A stretch of 64,000 nt of DNA from the NCBI RefSeq assembly GCF_040227235.1, contig NZ_JBELNZ010000003.1:583948-647947 (forward strand), read 5' to 3'. Position 1 is the first letter of the stretch. Each line of letters starts with the position of its first letter. The notes under the pieces were generated by a model. It saw only the letters and a program-made list of their open reading frames with translations. It had not been told where the DNA came from and made no database searches. A program made the position numbers and the translations under genes. This DNA comes from Parafrigoribacterium_A soli (GTDB lineage Bacteria; Actinomycetota; Actinomycetes; Actinomycetales; Microbacteriaceae). This document shows positions 19,305-29,300 of this stretch, one piece after another.

Positions 19305-21403
19305 CCGACCTCGTCTTCCTGCGCGGGGGTGGCGTTTCGCTCGCGATCGACCTGTCCGGCCTCGCGCCCGAGGTGATCCACTGGGGCGCCGACCTTGGGT
19401 CGGAGTCCGCCGTACCGACCGGCCTGCACGCGGCGGTGCCGCACTCCTCCTACGACGAGCCCGAGGCCATCCAGCTGTTCCCGCAGGCGTCAACCGGATG
19501 GCGTGGTCGCCCCGCCCTACTCGGTCACCGCCACGGCCGCGACTTCTCGCCGCTCCTCAGTACCATCTCGCACCGCGCACTCGGCAGCGACGGGCACGAG
19601 ATCGCGCTCGCTGATTTCGACGCCGCTCTCTCGGTGACCATCGAGCTGCACCTCGGTGCGGAGGGCATGCTGCGCGCGCGCAGCACAGTGCGCAATGACG
19701 GCGCCGACGACTACTCGCTGCAGCAGCTCTCCACCGTGCTCCCACTGGGACCGGAGGCCGAGGAAATCCTCGATCTGAGCGGGCGCTGGTGCCGGGAGCA
19801 GCATCCGCAGCGCAGGGCCATCACGCAGGGCACCTGGCTTAGGTCGTTCAGGCACGGTCGCACCGGGCACGACAGCTCGGTGCTGTTCGCCGCCGGGTCG
19901 GCTGGCTTCGCCAATCGCTCGGGCACCGTGTGGGCCGCGCACCTCGGCTTCAGCGGCAATCACGAGATCTACCTCGAGAAAACCGCGGGCAACGTGGCCA
20001 TGATGGGGATGGGCGAACTGCTCGCACCCGGCGAGGTCACGCTCGCGCCGGGCGAGAGCTACGCGACCCCCTGGAGCTACGCGGCATATTCCGAGCGCGG
20101 CATCGACGGCATCACCGCGAGTTTCCATCGCTGGATGCGGGCGAGGCCCGGACATCCGTCGTCGCTGCGACCCGTGGTGCTGAACACCTGGGAGGCCGTG
20201 TACTTCAACCACGACCTGGCCGAGCTCACGGAGCTCGCCGAAAGGGCCCAGGAGGTGGGCGCCGAGCGATTCGTGCTCGATGACGGCTGGTTCCGGCACC
20301 GTCGCAACGACACCGCCGGCCTGGGGGACTGGTTCGTGGATGACGGCGTCTGGCCGCGCGGTCTCGCCCCGCTCATCGAGGCGGTTACTTCGCGGGGCAT
20401 GCAGTTCGGACTGTGGGTCGAACCGGAGATGGTGAACGAGGACTCCGACGTGATCCGCGCGCACCCGGACTGGATCAGCGGACCGGGCAAGCGCATCCCG
20501 CCGCGATGGCGAAATCAGCAGGTGCTCGACCTGGTAAACCCGGAGGCCTGGCAGTACGTCTACGACCGGCTCGACGCCCTGCTGAGCGAGAACGACATCT
20601 CCTACCTCAAGTGGGATCAGAACCGCGATCTCACCGAGATGGGTCACGACGGCCTTCCCTCGACGCACGAGCAGACGCTCGCCGCGTATCGACTGTTCGA
20701 CGCGCTGCGCGAGGCGCATCCGGGCGTGGAGATCGAGAGCTGCTCGTCCGGTGGCGCCCGCGTGGACCTCGGAATCCTCGACCGCACCGACCGGGTGTGG
20801 GCATCCGACTGCAACGACGCCCTGGAGCGCCAGACGATCCAGCGCTGGACCCAGGCGGTGCTACCGCCCGAGCTCGTCGGCAGCCACGTCGGCCCGCCTA
20901 CGTCGCACACGACGGGTCGCACCCACGACCTGTCGTTCCGCGCGATCACCGCGATGTTCGGTCACTTCGGCATGGAGTGGGACATCCGCGAGGCGCAGGG
21001 CGAGGTGCTCGCCGAGCTGAAGGATGCGGTCGCGCTCTACAAGAAGCACCGCGCGCTGCTGCACTCCGGCGTTGCAGTGCACGCGGATCTCGTCGACCCG
21101 GCCTTCCTGCTGCACGGCGTCGTCGCTCAGGATGACTCGGAGGCGCTGTTCGCGTTCGTGAGCGTCGCGAGCTCGGCGGCGGAGCATCCGGGCAGGGTGC
21201 AGTTTCCGGGCCTCGACCCCGAGCGTCGCTATCGCGTGACCGTGGCGTTCCCTACCGGGCGCGACGCCTATGTCCAGCGGACTGCGCCATCCTGGATCGC
21301 GGACGGCTTCGAGGCGACGGGCCTCGCGCTCACCAAGGTGGGGCTGCCGATGCCCATCCTGAACCCGGAGCACGCGATCGTGCTGGAGGTCGCGGCCACC
21401 TGA
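19301..21403 (+). CDS. Alpha-galactosidase, glycoside hydrolase family 36
   Basis: 700 residues, standard for GH36. An N-terminal beta-sandwich precedes the barrel. The nucleophile is Asp439 in LKWDQNRD, and the acid/base is Asp503 in ASDCNDALERQ after the SCSSGGARVDLGIL segment. WVEPEMVNEDSD is another family landmark. No signal peptide, so it is cytoplasmic. Together with GH42 it would strip alpha- and beta-linked galactose from imported oligosaccharides such as raffinose-type sugars or galactomanno-oligosaccharides. It is the last gene of the operon, ending 2 nt from the convergent MarR gene. Confidence 0.93.
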   Translation: MTDLVFLRGGGVSLAIDLSGLAPEVIHWGADLGSESAVPTGLHAAVPHSSYDEPEAIQLFPQASTGWRGRPALLGHRHGRDFSPLLSTISHRALGSDGHEIALADFDAALSVTIELHLGAEGMLRARSTVRNDGADDYSLQQLSTVLPLGPEAEEILDLSGRWCREQHPQRRAITQGTWLRSFRHGRTGHDSSVLFAAGSAGFANRSGTVWAAHLGFSGNHEIYLEKTAGNVAMMGMGELLAPGEVTLAPGESYATPWSYAAYSERGIDGITASFHRWMRARPGHPSSLRPVVLNTWEAVYFNHDLAELTELAERAQEVGAERFVLDDGWFRHRRNDTAGLGDWFVDDGVWPRGLAPLIEAVTSRGMQFGLWVEPEMVNEDSDVIRAHPDWISGPGKRIPPRWRNQQVLDLVNPEAWQYVYDRLDALLSENDISYLKWDQNRDLTEMGHDGLPSTHEQTLAAYRLFDALREAHPGVEIESCSSGGARVDLGILDRTDRVWASDCNDALERQTIQRWTQAVLPPELVGSHVGPPTSHTTGRTHDLSFRAITAMFGHFGMEWDIREAQGEVLAELKDAVALYKKHRALLHSGVAVHADLVDPAFLLHGVVAQDDSEALFAFVSVASSAAEHPGRVQFPGLDPERRYRVTVAFPTGRDAYVQRTAPSWIADGFEATGLALTKVGLPMPILNPEHAIVLEVAAT

Positions 21404-21404
21404 A

Positions 21405-21890
21405 TCATGAAGGCTCCCATCCGCGGCCAGGACGAATGGCTGAGGTGATTCGTGTGCTGATGTCGCGCAACTGCCGGGATTGTGCCTGTGTCAAGGAACC
21501 GAAAATGAGGCGATTCAGGAGCTCGACATGACCGGGGGTCGCCTGCTCGACCTTCTCGCGACCGAGTGCGGTCAGACTGGCCAGCGTGTAGCGACCATCG
21601 TCGGGATCGGGGAATCGACGCATCCACTCCTTCGCCTCCAGCCGGGTCGCTGCTCGCGAAAGCCGGGACAAAGAACTGTTGGAGAAGTCGGCGAGAGTGC
21701 TCATCCGCAGGGTGTGTTCGGCGGCGTTCGAGAGCGCGAACAGGATGCCGTATTCGAAGTGTGTCAGGCCGGAATCACGCTGCAGCTGAGCGTCAAGAGT
21801 CGCCGGCAGCCACTCCAACAGCGTCGCCACTGACGCCCACGTGGCGAGCTTCTCGGCATCGAGGCCTGCCTGGTTGCGCGGATTCGACAT
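21405..21890 (-). CDS. MarR-family transcriptional regulator
   Basis: 161 residues. The winged-helix core is visible: LTHFEYGILFALSNA, LRMSTLADFSNSSLSRLSR (recognition helix), then AATRLEAKEWMRRFPDPDDG and the wing RYTLASLTALG. It is convergent with the alpha-galactosidase gene. Two near-identical palindromes lie in its divergent promoter region (21931-21982), next to the broken start of an SDR gene, which was presumably its target. Confidence 0.9.
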   Translation of the reverse strand: MSNPRNQAGLDAEKLATWASVATLLEWLPATLDAQLQRDSGLTHFEYGILFALSNAAEHTLRMSTLADFSNSSLSRLSRAATRLEAKEWMRRFPDPDDGRYTLASLTALGREKVEQATPGHVELLNRLIFGSLTQAQSRQLRDISTRITSAIRPGRGWEPS

Positions 21891-21930
21891 GGTTGCAGAG
21901 TACGCGAAAGCCGTCGTCTCGGCGCGAAAT

Positions 21931-21950
21931 TGACTTTACTGGGAAAGTCA
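21931..21950. promoter_or_regulatory. MarR-type operator, site 1
   Basis: TGACTTT (21931-21937), six-base spacer, AAAGTCA (21944-21950): a perfect 7-bp inverted repeat, 41 bp upstream of the MarR start. A preceding T makes TTGACT, which could also serve as a -35 box for the divergent gene. Confidence 0.65.
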
Positions 21951-21967
21951 GCGAAGATCATTTCGCT

Positions 21968-21982
21968 TGACTGAGAAAGTCA
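21968..21982. promoter_or_regulatory. MarR-type operator, site 2
   Basis: TGACT (21968-21972) and AAAGTCA (21976-21982) around GAG repeat the sequence of site 1 with a shorter spacer. The two dyad centres are about 35 bp apart. Duplicate sites between a MarR gene and a divergent gene are the usual layout for autoregulation plus target control. Confidence 0.6.
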
Positions 21983-22022
21983 TGCGGGCAAATGTGTGAT
22001 GACACGGAGGGCAGTACGAACG

Positions 22023-22148
22023 ATGGAGATGCAGCTTGCTGGCAAGAGGGCGTTCATTAGCGGATCGAGCCAGGGCATCGGGTACGCGATAGCCGAGGGG
22101 GACGAAGATGAGTGCGATCTTCCAGTTCATTTTTCCTGCTCCTTCTGA
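22023..22148 (+). pseudogene. Truncated 5' end of an SDR oxidoreductase gene
   Basis: ATG 22023 opens a 41-codon frame. The first 25 or so residues (MEMQLAGKRAFISGSSQGIG, then YAIAE) are the N-terminus of a short-chain dehydrogenase with the nucleotide-binding motif SGSSQGIG. After about 22097 the frame changes to unrelated sequence (GDEDECDLPVHFSC) and stops at 22146-22148. A complete SDR has about 250 residues, so roughly 90 percent is missing. The lost gene was divergent from marR and downstream of its operators. Confidence 0.75.
22093..22130 (-). pseudogene. Truncated 5' end of a VOC (glyoxalase-like) gene
   Basis: On the minus strand, ATG at 22128-22130 is preceded by AAGGAG about 9 nt upstream, a good ribosome site. 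The frame starts MNWKIALIFVP, matching the N-termini of VOC-family proteins of the MNWKLE-(V)-VPVSDVDRAKAFY type. Homology ends after about 12 residues and the frame runs into antisense SDR sequence. WYL/YafY regulators often sit divergent from such VOC genes, and the WYL gene begins 86 bp away. Short match, so moderate confidence. Confidence 0.55.
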
Positions 22149-22215
22149 CGGTGTACTTCAACGCTAGGAAGTAATTAGGTCACTTTCGATCCTGAATACG
22201 CGCGAGAATCGAAAC

Positions 22216-23196
22216 ATGGCAGAGACGACCTCCCGCATCCTTGAACTGCTCGGTCTGCTGCAGACGCATCGGCAGTGGGCGGGGCCCGACCTGGCCGAGC
22301 GGCTGGGCGTGACGGAGCGCACGCTGCGGCGCGACATCGAGAAACTGCGCTCGCTCGGCTACAACGTGGAGGCAGAACGGGGCGTCGCCGGCGGATATCG
22401 GCTGGAGGCGGGCGCCCAATTGCCTCCGCTGCTGCTCAGCGACGAGGAAGCGGTGACGACCGCGATCGGGCTGCGGGTGGCGGCGACCCAGGCGCTCGAT
22501 GGAGGCGAGCAGACGACGCTCAGCGCGCTGGCGAAGTTCGAGCAGCTGCTGCCGTCCGGGCTGCGAGAGCGGGTCAATGCGATCGCCGGGCAGGTGCGGT
22601 CTCGGGCGCCGCGGGGCGCATCCGTGTCGTCTGAACTGATCGGGCAACTCGCGCTCGCCTGTCGCGATCGCCACCGCATCCGATTTCACTACCTCGCGGG
22701 CGATGGTGCAGAGACCGATCGCACCATCGAACCGCACTCGCTCGTTGCCGCCGAGCGGCACTGGTTTCTGGTCGGCTGGGACCTGCAGCGCGAGGACTGG
22801 CGCACCTTCAGGGTCGGCAGGATGAGCCGCTTCTTCGACACGCGCGTGCTCTTCAGCGTGCGCGAGCTTCCCTCGGCCGATGCGGCGGAATTCGTCGCCT
22901 CCGCCGTCTCCTCGTTGCGTGACCGGGTGCGAGCCGAGGCGGTGCTCCGGATGCCGCTGGCCGACATGCAGCAGCGCTTCGGCCCGTGGGCGCAGGCCGC
23001 CACCGCGCTCGGCGACGACAGGACGGTGTGGCCGATCTCCGGCGAGTCGATGGAGCTCGCCCTCTCGTCGCTCGTGTGGATCCCCGCAGATATCGAGTAC
23101 GAACTGCGGGGCAGCGAGGAGTTCCTCGAGTTCGCGCGCGGGTTCGCGGCGCGGATGTCTCGGGCGAGCGGGAGCGGCTCCGCGCGCCGAGGGTGA
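22216..23196 (+). CDS. WYL-domain (YafY-type) transcriptional regulator
   Basis: 326 residues. The N-terminal helix-turn-helix is WAGPDLAERLGVTERTLRRD, followed by IEKLRSLGYNVEAERGVAGG. The WYL domain (about 140-220) contains RIRFHYLAGDG, RTIEPHSLVAAERHWFLVGW and a conserved RTFRVGRMS stretch. A C-terminal WCX-like extension ends near EFARGFAARMS. WYL domains sense ligands, often nucleic acids or small molecules. The divergent neighbour is only a 12-codon VOC remnant, so its local target seems to be gone. Confidence 0.88.
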   Translation: MAETTSRILELLGLLQTHRQWAGPDLAERLGVTERTLRRDIEKLRSLGYNVEAERGVAGGYRLEAGAQLPPLLLSDEEAVTTAIGLRVAATQALDGGEQTTLSALAKFEQLLPSGLRERVNAIAGQVRSRAPRGASVSSELIGQLALACRDRHRIRFHYLAGDGAETDRTIEPHSLVAAERHWFLVGWDLQREDWRTFRVGRMSRFFDTRVLFSVRELPSADAAEFVASAVSSLRDRVRAEAVLRMPLADMQQRFGPWAQAATALGDDRTVWPISGESMELALSSLVWIPADIEYELRGSEEFLEFARGFAARMSRASGSGSARRG

Positions 23197-23353
23197 ACTG
23201 CAGGGTGAAATATCGCGGTTTCGGTCCGCTGGCTTCGCGGTTTCCTTAGCGTTCCTACTGTGCGTGTCTCGTGGGAAATTCCTTCCGCGACTCCGCCGTC
23301 GTCGTAGTCGTCTTTGTTACCTCGGGGTGGTTCTCCCGGTGGGGGGAGTCTTC

Positions 23354-26300
23354 ATGTGGGTGCGCTCTGCGTTCGCAAGGTCGCGTCGTAGTCGTCACCG
23401 CGCGGCGGCGACACTCATCGGACGCTCCTGGTTGCGCGTGCCGCTCGCCATCGCCGTCGTCGGCGCGCTGCTCGCGGGCGGAGTAGCCATCGCGGCACCC
23501 GCCAGCGCTGCTCCCAGTGCGCTCCTCAGCGTCGACAAGCGTGTCAACGGGGTGGATGCTGTCACGGTCGCCCCCGATGAAGAATTCACCTACACCGTCG
23601 GTGTGGGGTGCAGCGACTCCGGCTGCGTCGACGCGACATTGGTCGATCAGCTGCCCGCCGAATTCGCAGGATTCGCCATCCTCGCGTCGAGCGTCGGGCC
23701 CGCGAGCCTGCCGAGTTCCTCTTCCTTCGCGGGCTGCACCACGGTCGTCACCTCGAGTTGTGTGTTCACGGCCGTGTTCGAGCAGTCACTCACAGGCGGC
23801 GAGGTCGGAATACAGGCCGGCGCGACCTACACGGCCAGCATCACGCTCAAGGCGCCCGCGAATCTCACACCCTCCTGGGCGTCGAACGGTGTGGCCGTTG
23901 CCAACACGGCCACTGCGACCGCAACGACCGCTGACACCCAGAGCGACGCCGCGAACGTGACCGTCGCCATCCCCACGACGGTCAACACCGCGGTCACCAA
24001 GAGCTGGACCCCGGCGACCCAGCAGTATGCCCCGGGCGTCGAATCCACGGTCGCCCTCACCACGCGGAACACCTCGAACATGCCGGCGAGTTCGCTTGTG
24101 TTGCAGGATCCGAACGACGCGGCGGACGGCGCGACCCAGCTGGCGGCATCCAATCCCTTTGCCCTCACCGACTTCACCGGGTTCGGGACGGTGACGCTGC
24201 CGGATGGCGCGAATCGCGTGCGGGTGGACGCCTATGTGTTCAGCGGCGGAGTGTGGACCTGGCAGACCGGGACGCCCTCGCTGGTCGCCGACATCGCGCT
24301 TCCGGGCGTTGCCGACTCGGCCGTCGGCGGGCTGCGATTCACGTTCAGCGACGCGGCGAGCGGGGCGACGATCGACGCGGGAGGCACGGCGGGAGCAGTC
24401 GCTTTCACGGTCGCCCAGCGGTCGACGAACCGTAACACCGGTGACTCGCTCGTGCTGGGCGCGTCAGTCACCAACCAGGTGGCCGGCACCGTCACCGTTC
24501 CCGGTAACCCGCCGGTCTCGAAGACCGCGACGGCCCCGTATGCCATCGGTGGGCTCACGGTCGCCGTGCAGGCAGGCAAGACCATTACGCCCGCGAGGAT
24601 CCCCGCGGGAACTTCCGCGTCCGCGTCCATCACCGGCAAGAACAATTCCAACGGGCCGCTGAGCAGCCTGACCCTCGGCGACACCGACTACTTCACCCAG
24701 GACCTGCAGTTCGGAGGCTTCCTCTCCCCGGTCGCCTATCCGGCCGGGGCGACCGCCGCATCCGTCACCTGGCACTTCAGCGGTCCCTCGACCAGTTCGG
24801 CGCCGGTCACGAACGGCAGCACTCCGGTCGCGCCGAGCGCCCCGCCGGGCGAGCACCTGACCGGGTTCGAGGTGACGTACACGGGCGCGGTCGCCGCGGG
24901 CGTCACCGCCACCCTGAACTTCTCGATCAGCCCCACGGCAGACATCGCGGATGCCGCGACCCAGTCTGTGCCGAACACGGTGAACGTGACCGGTGTGAAC
25001 CCCGCGGGAACGGCCACGGCCTCGAAGGGCGCGCCACTCAGCATCTTCAAGCCGGAGATCAGACTGCACCTGACCAAGTCGATCTCCCCCGTCGGGGCAG
25101 TGACGCCCGGAGGAACCGTGCTCGCGAAGCTCGCGACGACGACCGATACCGACTCTGCCTACGTCAACCCGACAACGATCGTCGTGCAGGACGACTACCG
25201 GAACGGCACGGCCGGGGACTTCTGGGACGGTTTCAACCCGCTCTCGATCGCGCCGACTCAGGTGCCGACGGGTGCGAGCCTGCTGGTGGAGTACAACGTG
25301 GGTGGCGTCTGGACGGCTCTACCGAACGACTCCGGCTCGGCACAGCTGTATCAAGCCAACCTTCCCGGAGACGTCTCGACGATCATCGGCGTTCGCTTCA
25401 CGTTCACGAATGCTGCGGGCTTCGCGCAGGGCGTCGCCGTGCAGCCGAATGTCGTGTTCCAGGCGCGAGCGAAGTTGCGCAGCGACTCGGCGACGAGCAC
25501 CTCCGTGGCCAATGGTCCGGCATCCGACTACGAGAACGAGGGCGTGGCGAGTGGCTCCGGCGAGGTAGCGGGCGGCGTGTCCGTCACCAGTCCCGACGTG
25601 GTTGCTACGGCGGACGCCTCGATCATCTCCTTCTCGGGCGGTGACGGTGGCATCGTCGCCGGCAAGCGCTGGCAGCAGCCGGGCTTCACCGGCGACCTCA
25701 CGACGGTGAATTCGCAGTCGGGTGAGCAGGCCGCGAGTCGCCTGACCTGGGGCGTGCTCTCCACGGGATACGACTCGGTGACCGTGGCGGATCCCGCCAC
25801 GAACGAGGCGAACCCCGTCGACACGAGCTTCCAGGCTTTCGACCTCAAGTCCGTCGCGCCGATCAGCTTCGGTCAGGACCCGCAGCTGCGGTACGACACG
25901 GTCGACTCCGTCGAGCTCTATTACGCGGGCGCCTGGCACCCCGTCGCCAAGCCGGCGGGCAGCTGGATGAACGGAACCGGCTTCAAGGGTTACGTCCTGA
26001 CCGCACCAGAGTCGGCGGCCACCACCGGGGTGCGTCTGGTCATCAAGCCAAACGACACCGCCCGCACGGGCAGCACGGATCCGCTCACTCCGCCCGTCGG
26101 TTCGGGCGTCGGGAGCAGTAGCAGCGCCGCGTCGCGACCGCTCGGACTCACCTGGCAGCTTCGCAACACGGTGCGCAGCGTCGTGGCTCCCGCAAACAAG
26201 TGGGCAACGGCGGTGCACGGCTACAACGACGCCGACCCGGCCACAGTGGCGAACACCGTCGGCGTCAGCGGAGTGTTGGGCGGCACCCCCGTCACCGCCG

Positions 26301-29300
26301 TGACCGCGACGGACAAGCTCACCCTGCTTGATCAGCCGCCGGGAGTCGACGTCTCGAAGACCCGCAGCGTCAGCACCGTCGTGATCCCCAACAGCGGAGA
26401 TGTGGCGGCCGGTATCTACCCCGCCATCACCTACACGATCACGGCCAAGAACACCTCTTCAGCGCGCGCCTCCTACCTTCGGGTCACCGATCCGATGCCG
26501 TGTTCATCCAGCGCGCTCACCGACTGCCGGACCCTGCCCACGGACTGGGCAAGCGCGCCCTTCACTGCCCCGTACTCGACGTCGAATCCGTTCGAGCGTG
26601 AGAATCTCACCAAGATCGCATTCGCGGTCAACGCGCAGCAGATCGACGCAGCGGCCTCGACTGTCACCCTCTGGAAGCGCGATGCCGCGGGCGTGATGAC
26701 GACCCAGGACCTCTCGATGACCGCGGCGACCGCGTTGACTGCCGCGCAGCTCGAAGATGTGGTCGGCGTCAGTGTGCTGTACCAGGGCACCGATCCACTG
26801 TCCGACGGCGGAATGATCACGACGGGCAGCAACCCCGTCATGACCCTGTCGACCCAGTTGCGGGTGCACGAACGCAGCGCCCCGACCGTGCTCGTCGCCC
26901 CCGTCACGATCTCGAACGACGTCTTCGCGCAGAGCTACGACCCCGTGGTGACGCCGTCGGGTGCCAGCAGCACTCCCGTCGACAGCGCCAACGCGGATGT
27001 CGCACTCGTCGACGGCGTTCTCGACGTGACGGCGACCAAGACTCTGGCGCCCGGCACCATGCTCGAGAAGAACCGCACCGACCCCGTGACCGTCACCCTG
27101 AAGGCGAACCAGGGCAACTCGACGGTGGCCACGAACGAGGTGGTCATGGAGGACAGCGACCAGGCGTTCTGGAGCAGGTTCCGGCTCACCGCTCTCGGCA
27201 CCGTCACTGCGCCTGCCGGCTCGAACCAGGTGCGTGTCGACGTGCAGACCAATGGCACTGCGACGTGGATTCAGGGCGTGGCGGGGCCGACCGCGGTCTT
27301 GCCTGCCGTCGATCTCGCCGACGTTTCGGGCATCCGGTTCACCTTCAACAACGATGATGCCGACGTCTTCTCGCACTCATCACCACCGGCGAACTGGGCT
27401 GCGCAGGCCCTCCTCACCGTGCAACTCCTCGACACCAAGCGCGGTACGAGCACGGCGATACCGTTCCCGAGCACGGTGACGAACGTGCTCTCCACCTCGA
27501 GCGAGCGCTTCGAGGATCCGGCGATCTACGTGGGCGCGAGCGCCCAGAGCAGCGACTCCCTCGCTCTCGATCCCGGCACCTTCCAACTCGACGTGGCCAA
27601 GTCGCCGCTCGGCAACGTGCACACGGTATCGCCCGGAGCGAGCGTTCCCTGGACCCTGAAGTTTGCCAATACCGGCAGCGGATATCTCACCATCGCCGAC
27701 CTCGTCGATCAGCTTCCCACCTACCTCAGCTTCGACGGCGAGGAGCCGAGCTACACGGGCAGCGCGGGCGGAACTCTCTCCACCGCTCCGACCTACAGCT
27801 ACGACGGCGCGGCGAAGACGCTCACGTTCTCCTGGCCGACCGGCGGCAAGCGGATGTCTCCCGGCGAGACCTTCACCGTGACGCTCGGCCTCATTCTCGA
27901 GCCCGGCCTCACGAGCGGCGACCGCGCCACCAATGAGATGACCGTGACGACGGCCGAGACGCTCACCGCCTGCACGAACACCTCCGGCAACGTGCAGGGC
28001 GTGCTCACCGGGCTCGGTGCCACCGAGTGCGGCACGTCGAATTACGTGCAGCCGATCGCCGGCCCATCGATCGTGACCCGCAAGGGCGTCAAGGGTGACA
28101 TCGCGGGCAGCCTCGTCTCCGGCGCGGTCAACGTGAACAACCCCGCCGTCGCCTGCATCCCGGATGACGAGGGCTACTTCCGCACGCCGTGCGCCGCGAA
28201 CACGGTGATCGGCGGCACCGACGAGTGGAAGCTGCAGGCCGTCAACAGCGGCACCGTTGACTACACCGGCCTCACCTTCGTCGACCCCCTTCCGCTCGCA
28301 GGAGACCGGATGCTTGCAACCGGCAGCGCGCGTGGATCGACCTATCGTCCCGTCTTCGATGGCGCCAACGGACTGCAGGTCACGGGAGCGCCGGGTGACG
28401 CGACCATGGTCTGGGAGGTCACCACGACCGCCAACGCGTGCCTGAGCGCGGGGGCGACGAGCTGGCCGTCCGATCCCACCTGCTCCACGCATCCGTCTGC
28501 CGCGGGCTGGACGAGTGGCGCAAGCTTTGCGGGCGACTGGGCAGACGTGACCGCGTTGCGCGTCACGTTCGGCTTCCCCACCCCGCTGCCGGCCGGTGGC
28601 ACCGTGACGGTGAAGTACCACACGGTCAACACGGTCGCGAGCGCTGCCCTGCCGCAGGGCGCGCCCACGACCGTGAGCGCGAGCCCCGCGTACGCCTGGA
28701 ACCAGTTCGGTGCCAACGCGACTCTTGTCGCGGGGCAGCCGATCAAGGGTGCGCCGGTGAAGGCGGGTGTCACGATCGTGACCGGGCCGCTGCAGCTGAG
28801 CAAGGCGGTAGCGGGTGCGGGCAGCGCGTTCGCACCGGGCGATTTCGTGGTCGACATCGCCTGCTCCATCGATGGCGAGGCGCTCGACCTCGGAACGAGT
28901 TCGAGCCTGCACCTCACCACGGCCGGATCATTCACGGCGAGGGTCGATGGCATTCCGCTGGGATCGAGCTGTGTCGCCACGGAGCACGGCTCGCTGGGCA
29001 CCTATGGCGAGAGCAGTCGCACCAACTCTCCGGTCACCCTGGCGATCGACGGTGCCGCCGCTTCGGCTGACCCTGTTCCTCTGTCGCAGCAGGCGACGAT
29101 CACCAACACCTACACGTTCGGTGGGCTCAGCGTCACGAAGCATGTTGACACCGAGGCGACGGTCGGCACCTTCGGTCCCTTCGACTTCACGCTCTCCTGC
29201 GTGAGCGGCACCGGTGATCCGATCTCGCTGCCCGCGGCGGACCGGAGCTTCTCGCTCGCGGCCGAGGCGACGCACACCGTCGCCGCGAACACGCTGCCGG

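Noticed and set aside
22880..23353. N-terminal extension of the giant surface protein into the WYL gene
   Set aside because: The signal peptide and G-rich ribosome site place the start at 23354; the extension is out-of-frame WYL coding sequence.
27380..28912. 510-residue minus-strand frame inside the giant surface protein
   Set aside because: Arg/Gly/Ala-rich shadow frame typical of GC-rich repeats; no start signal or domain.
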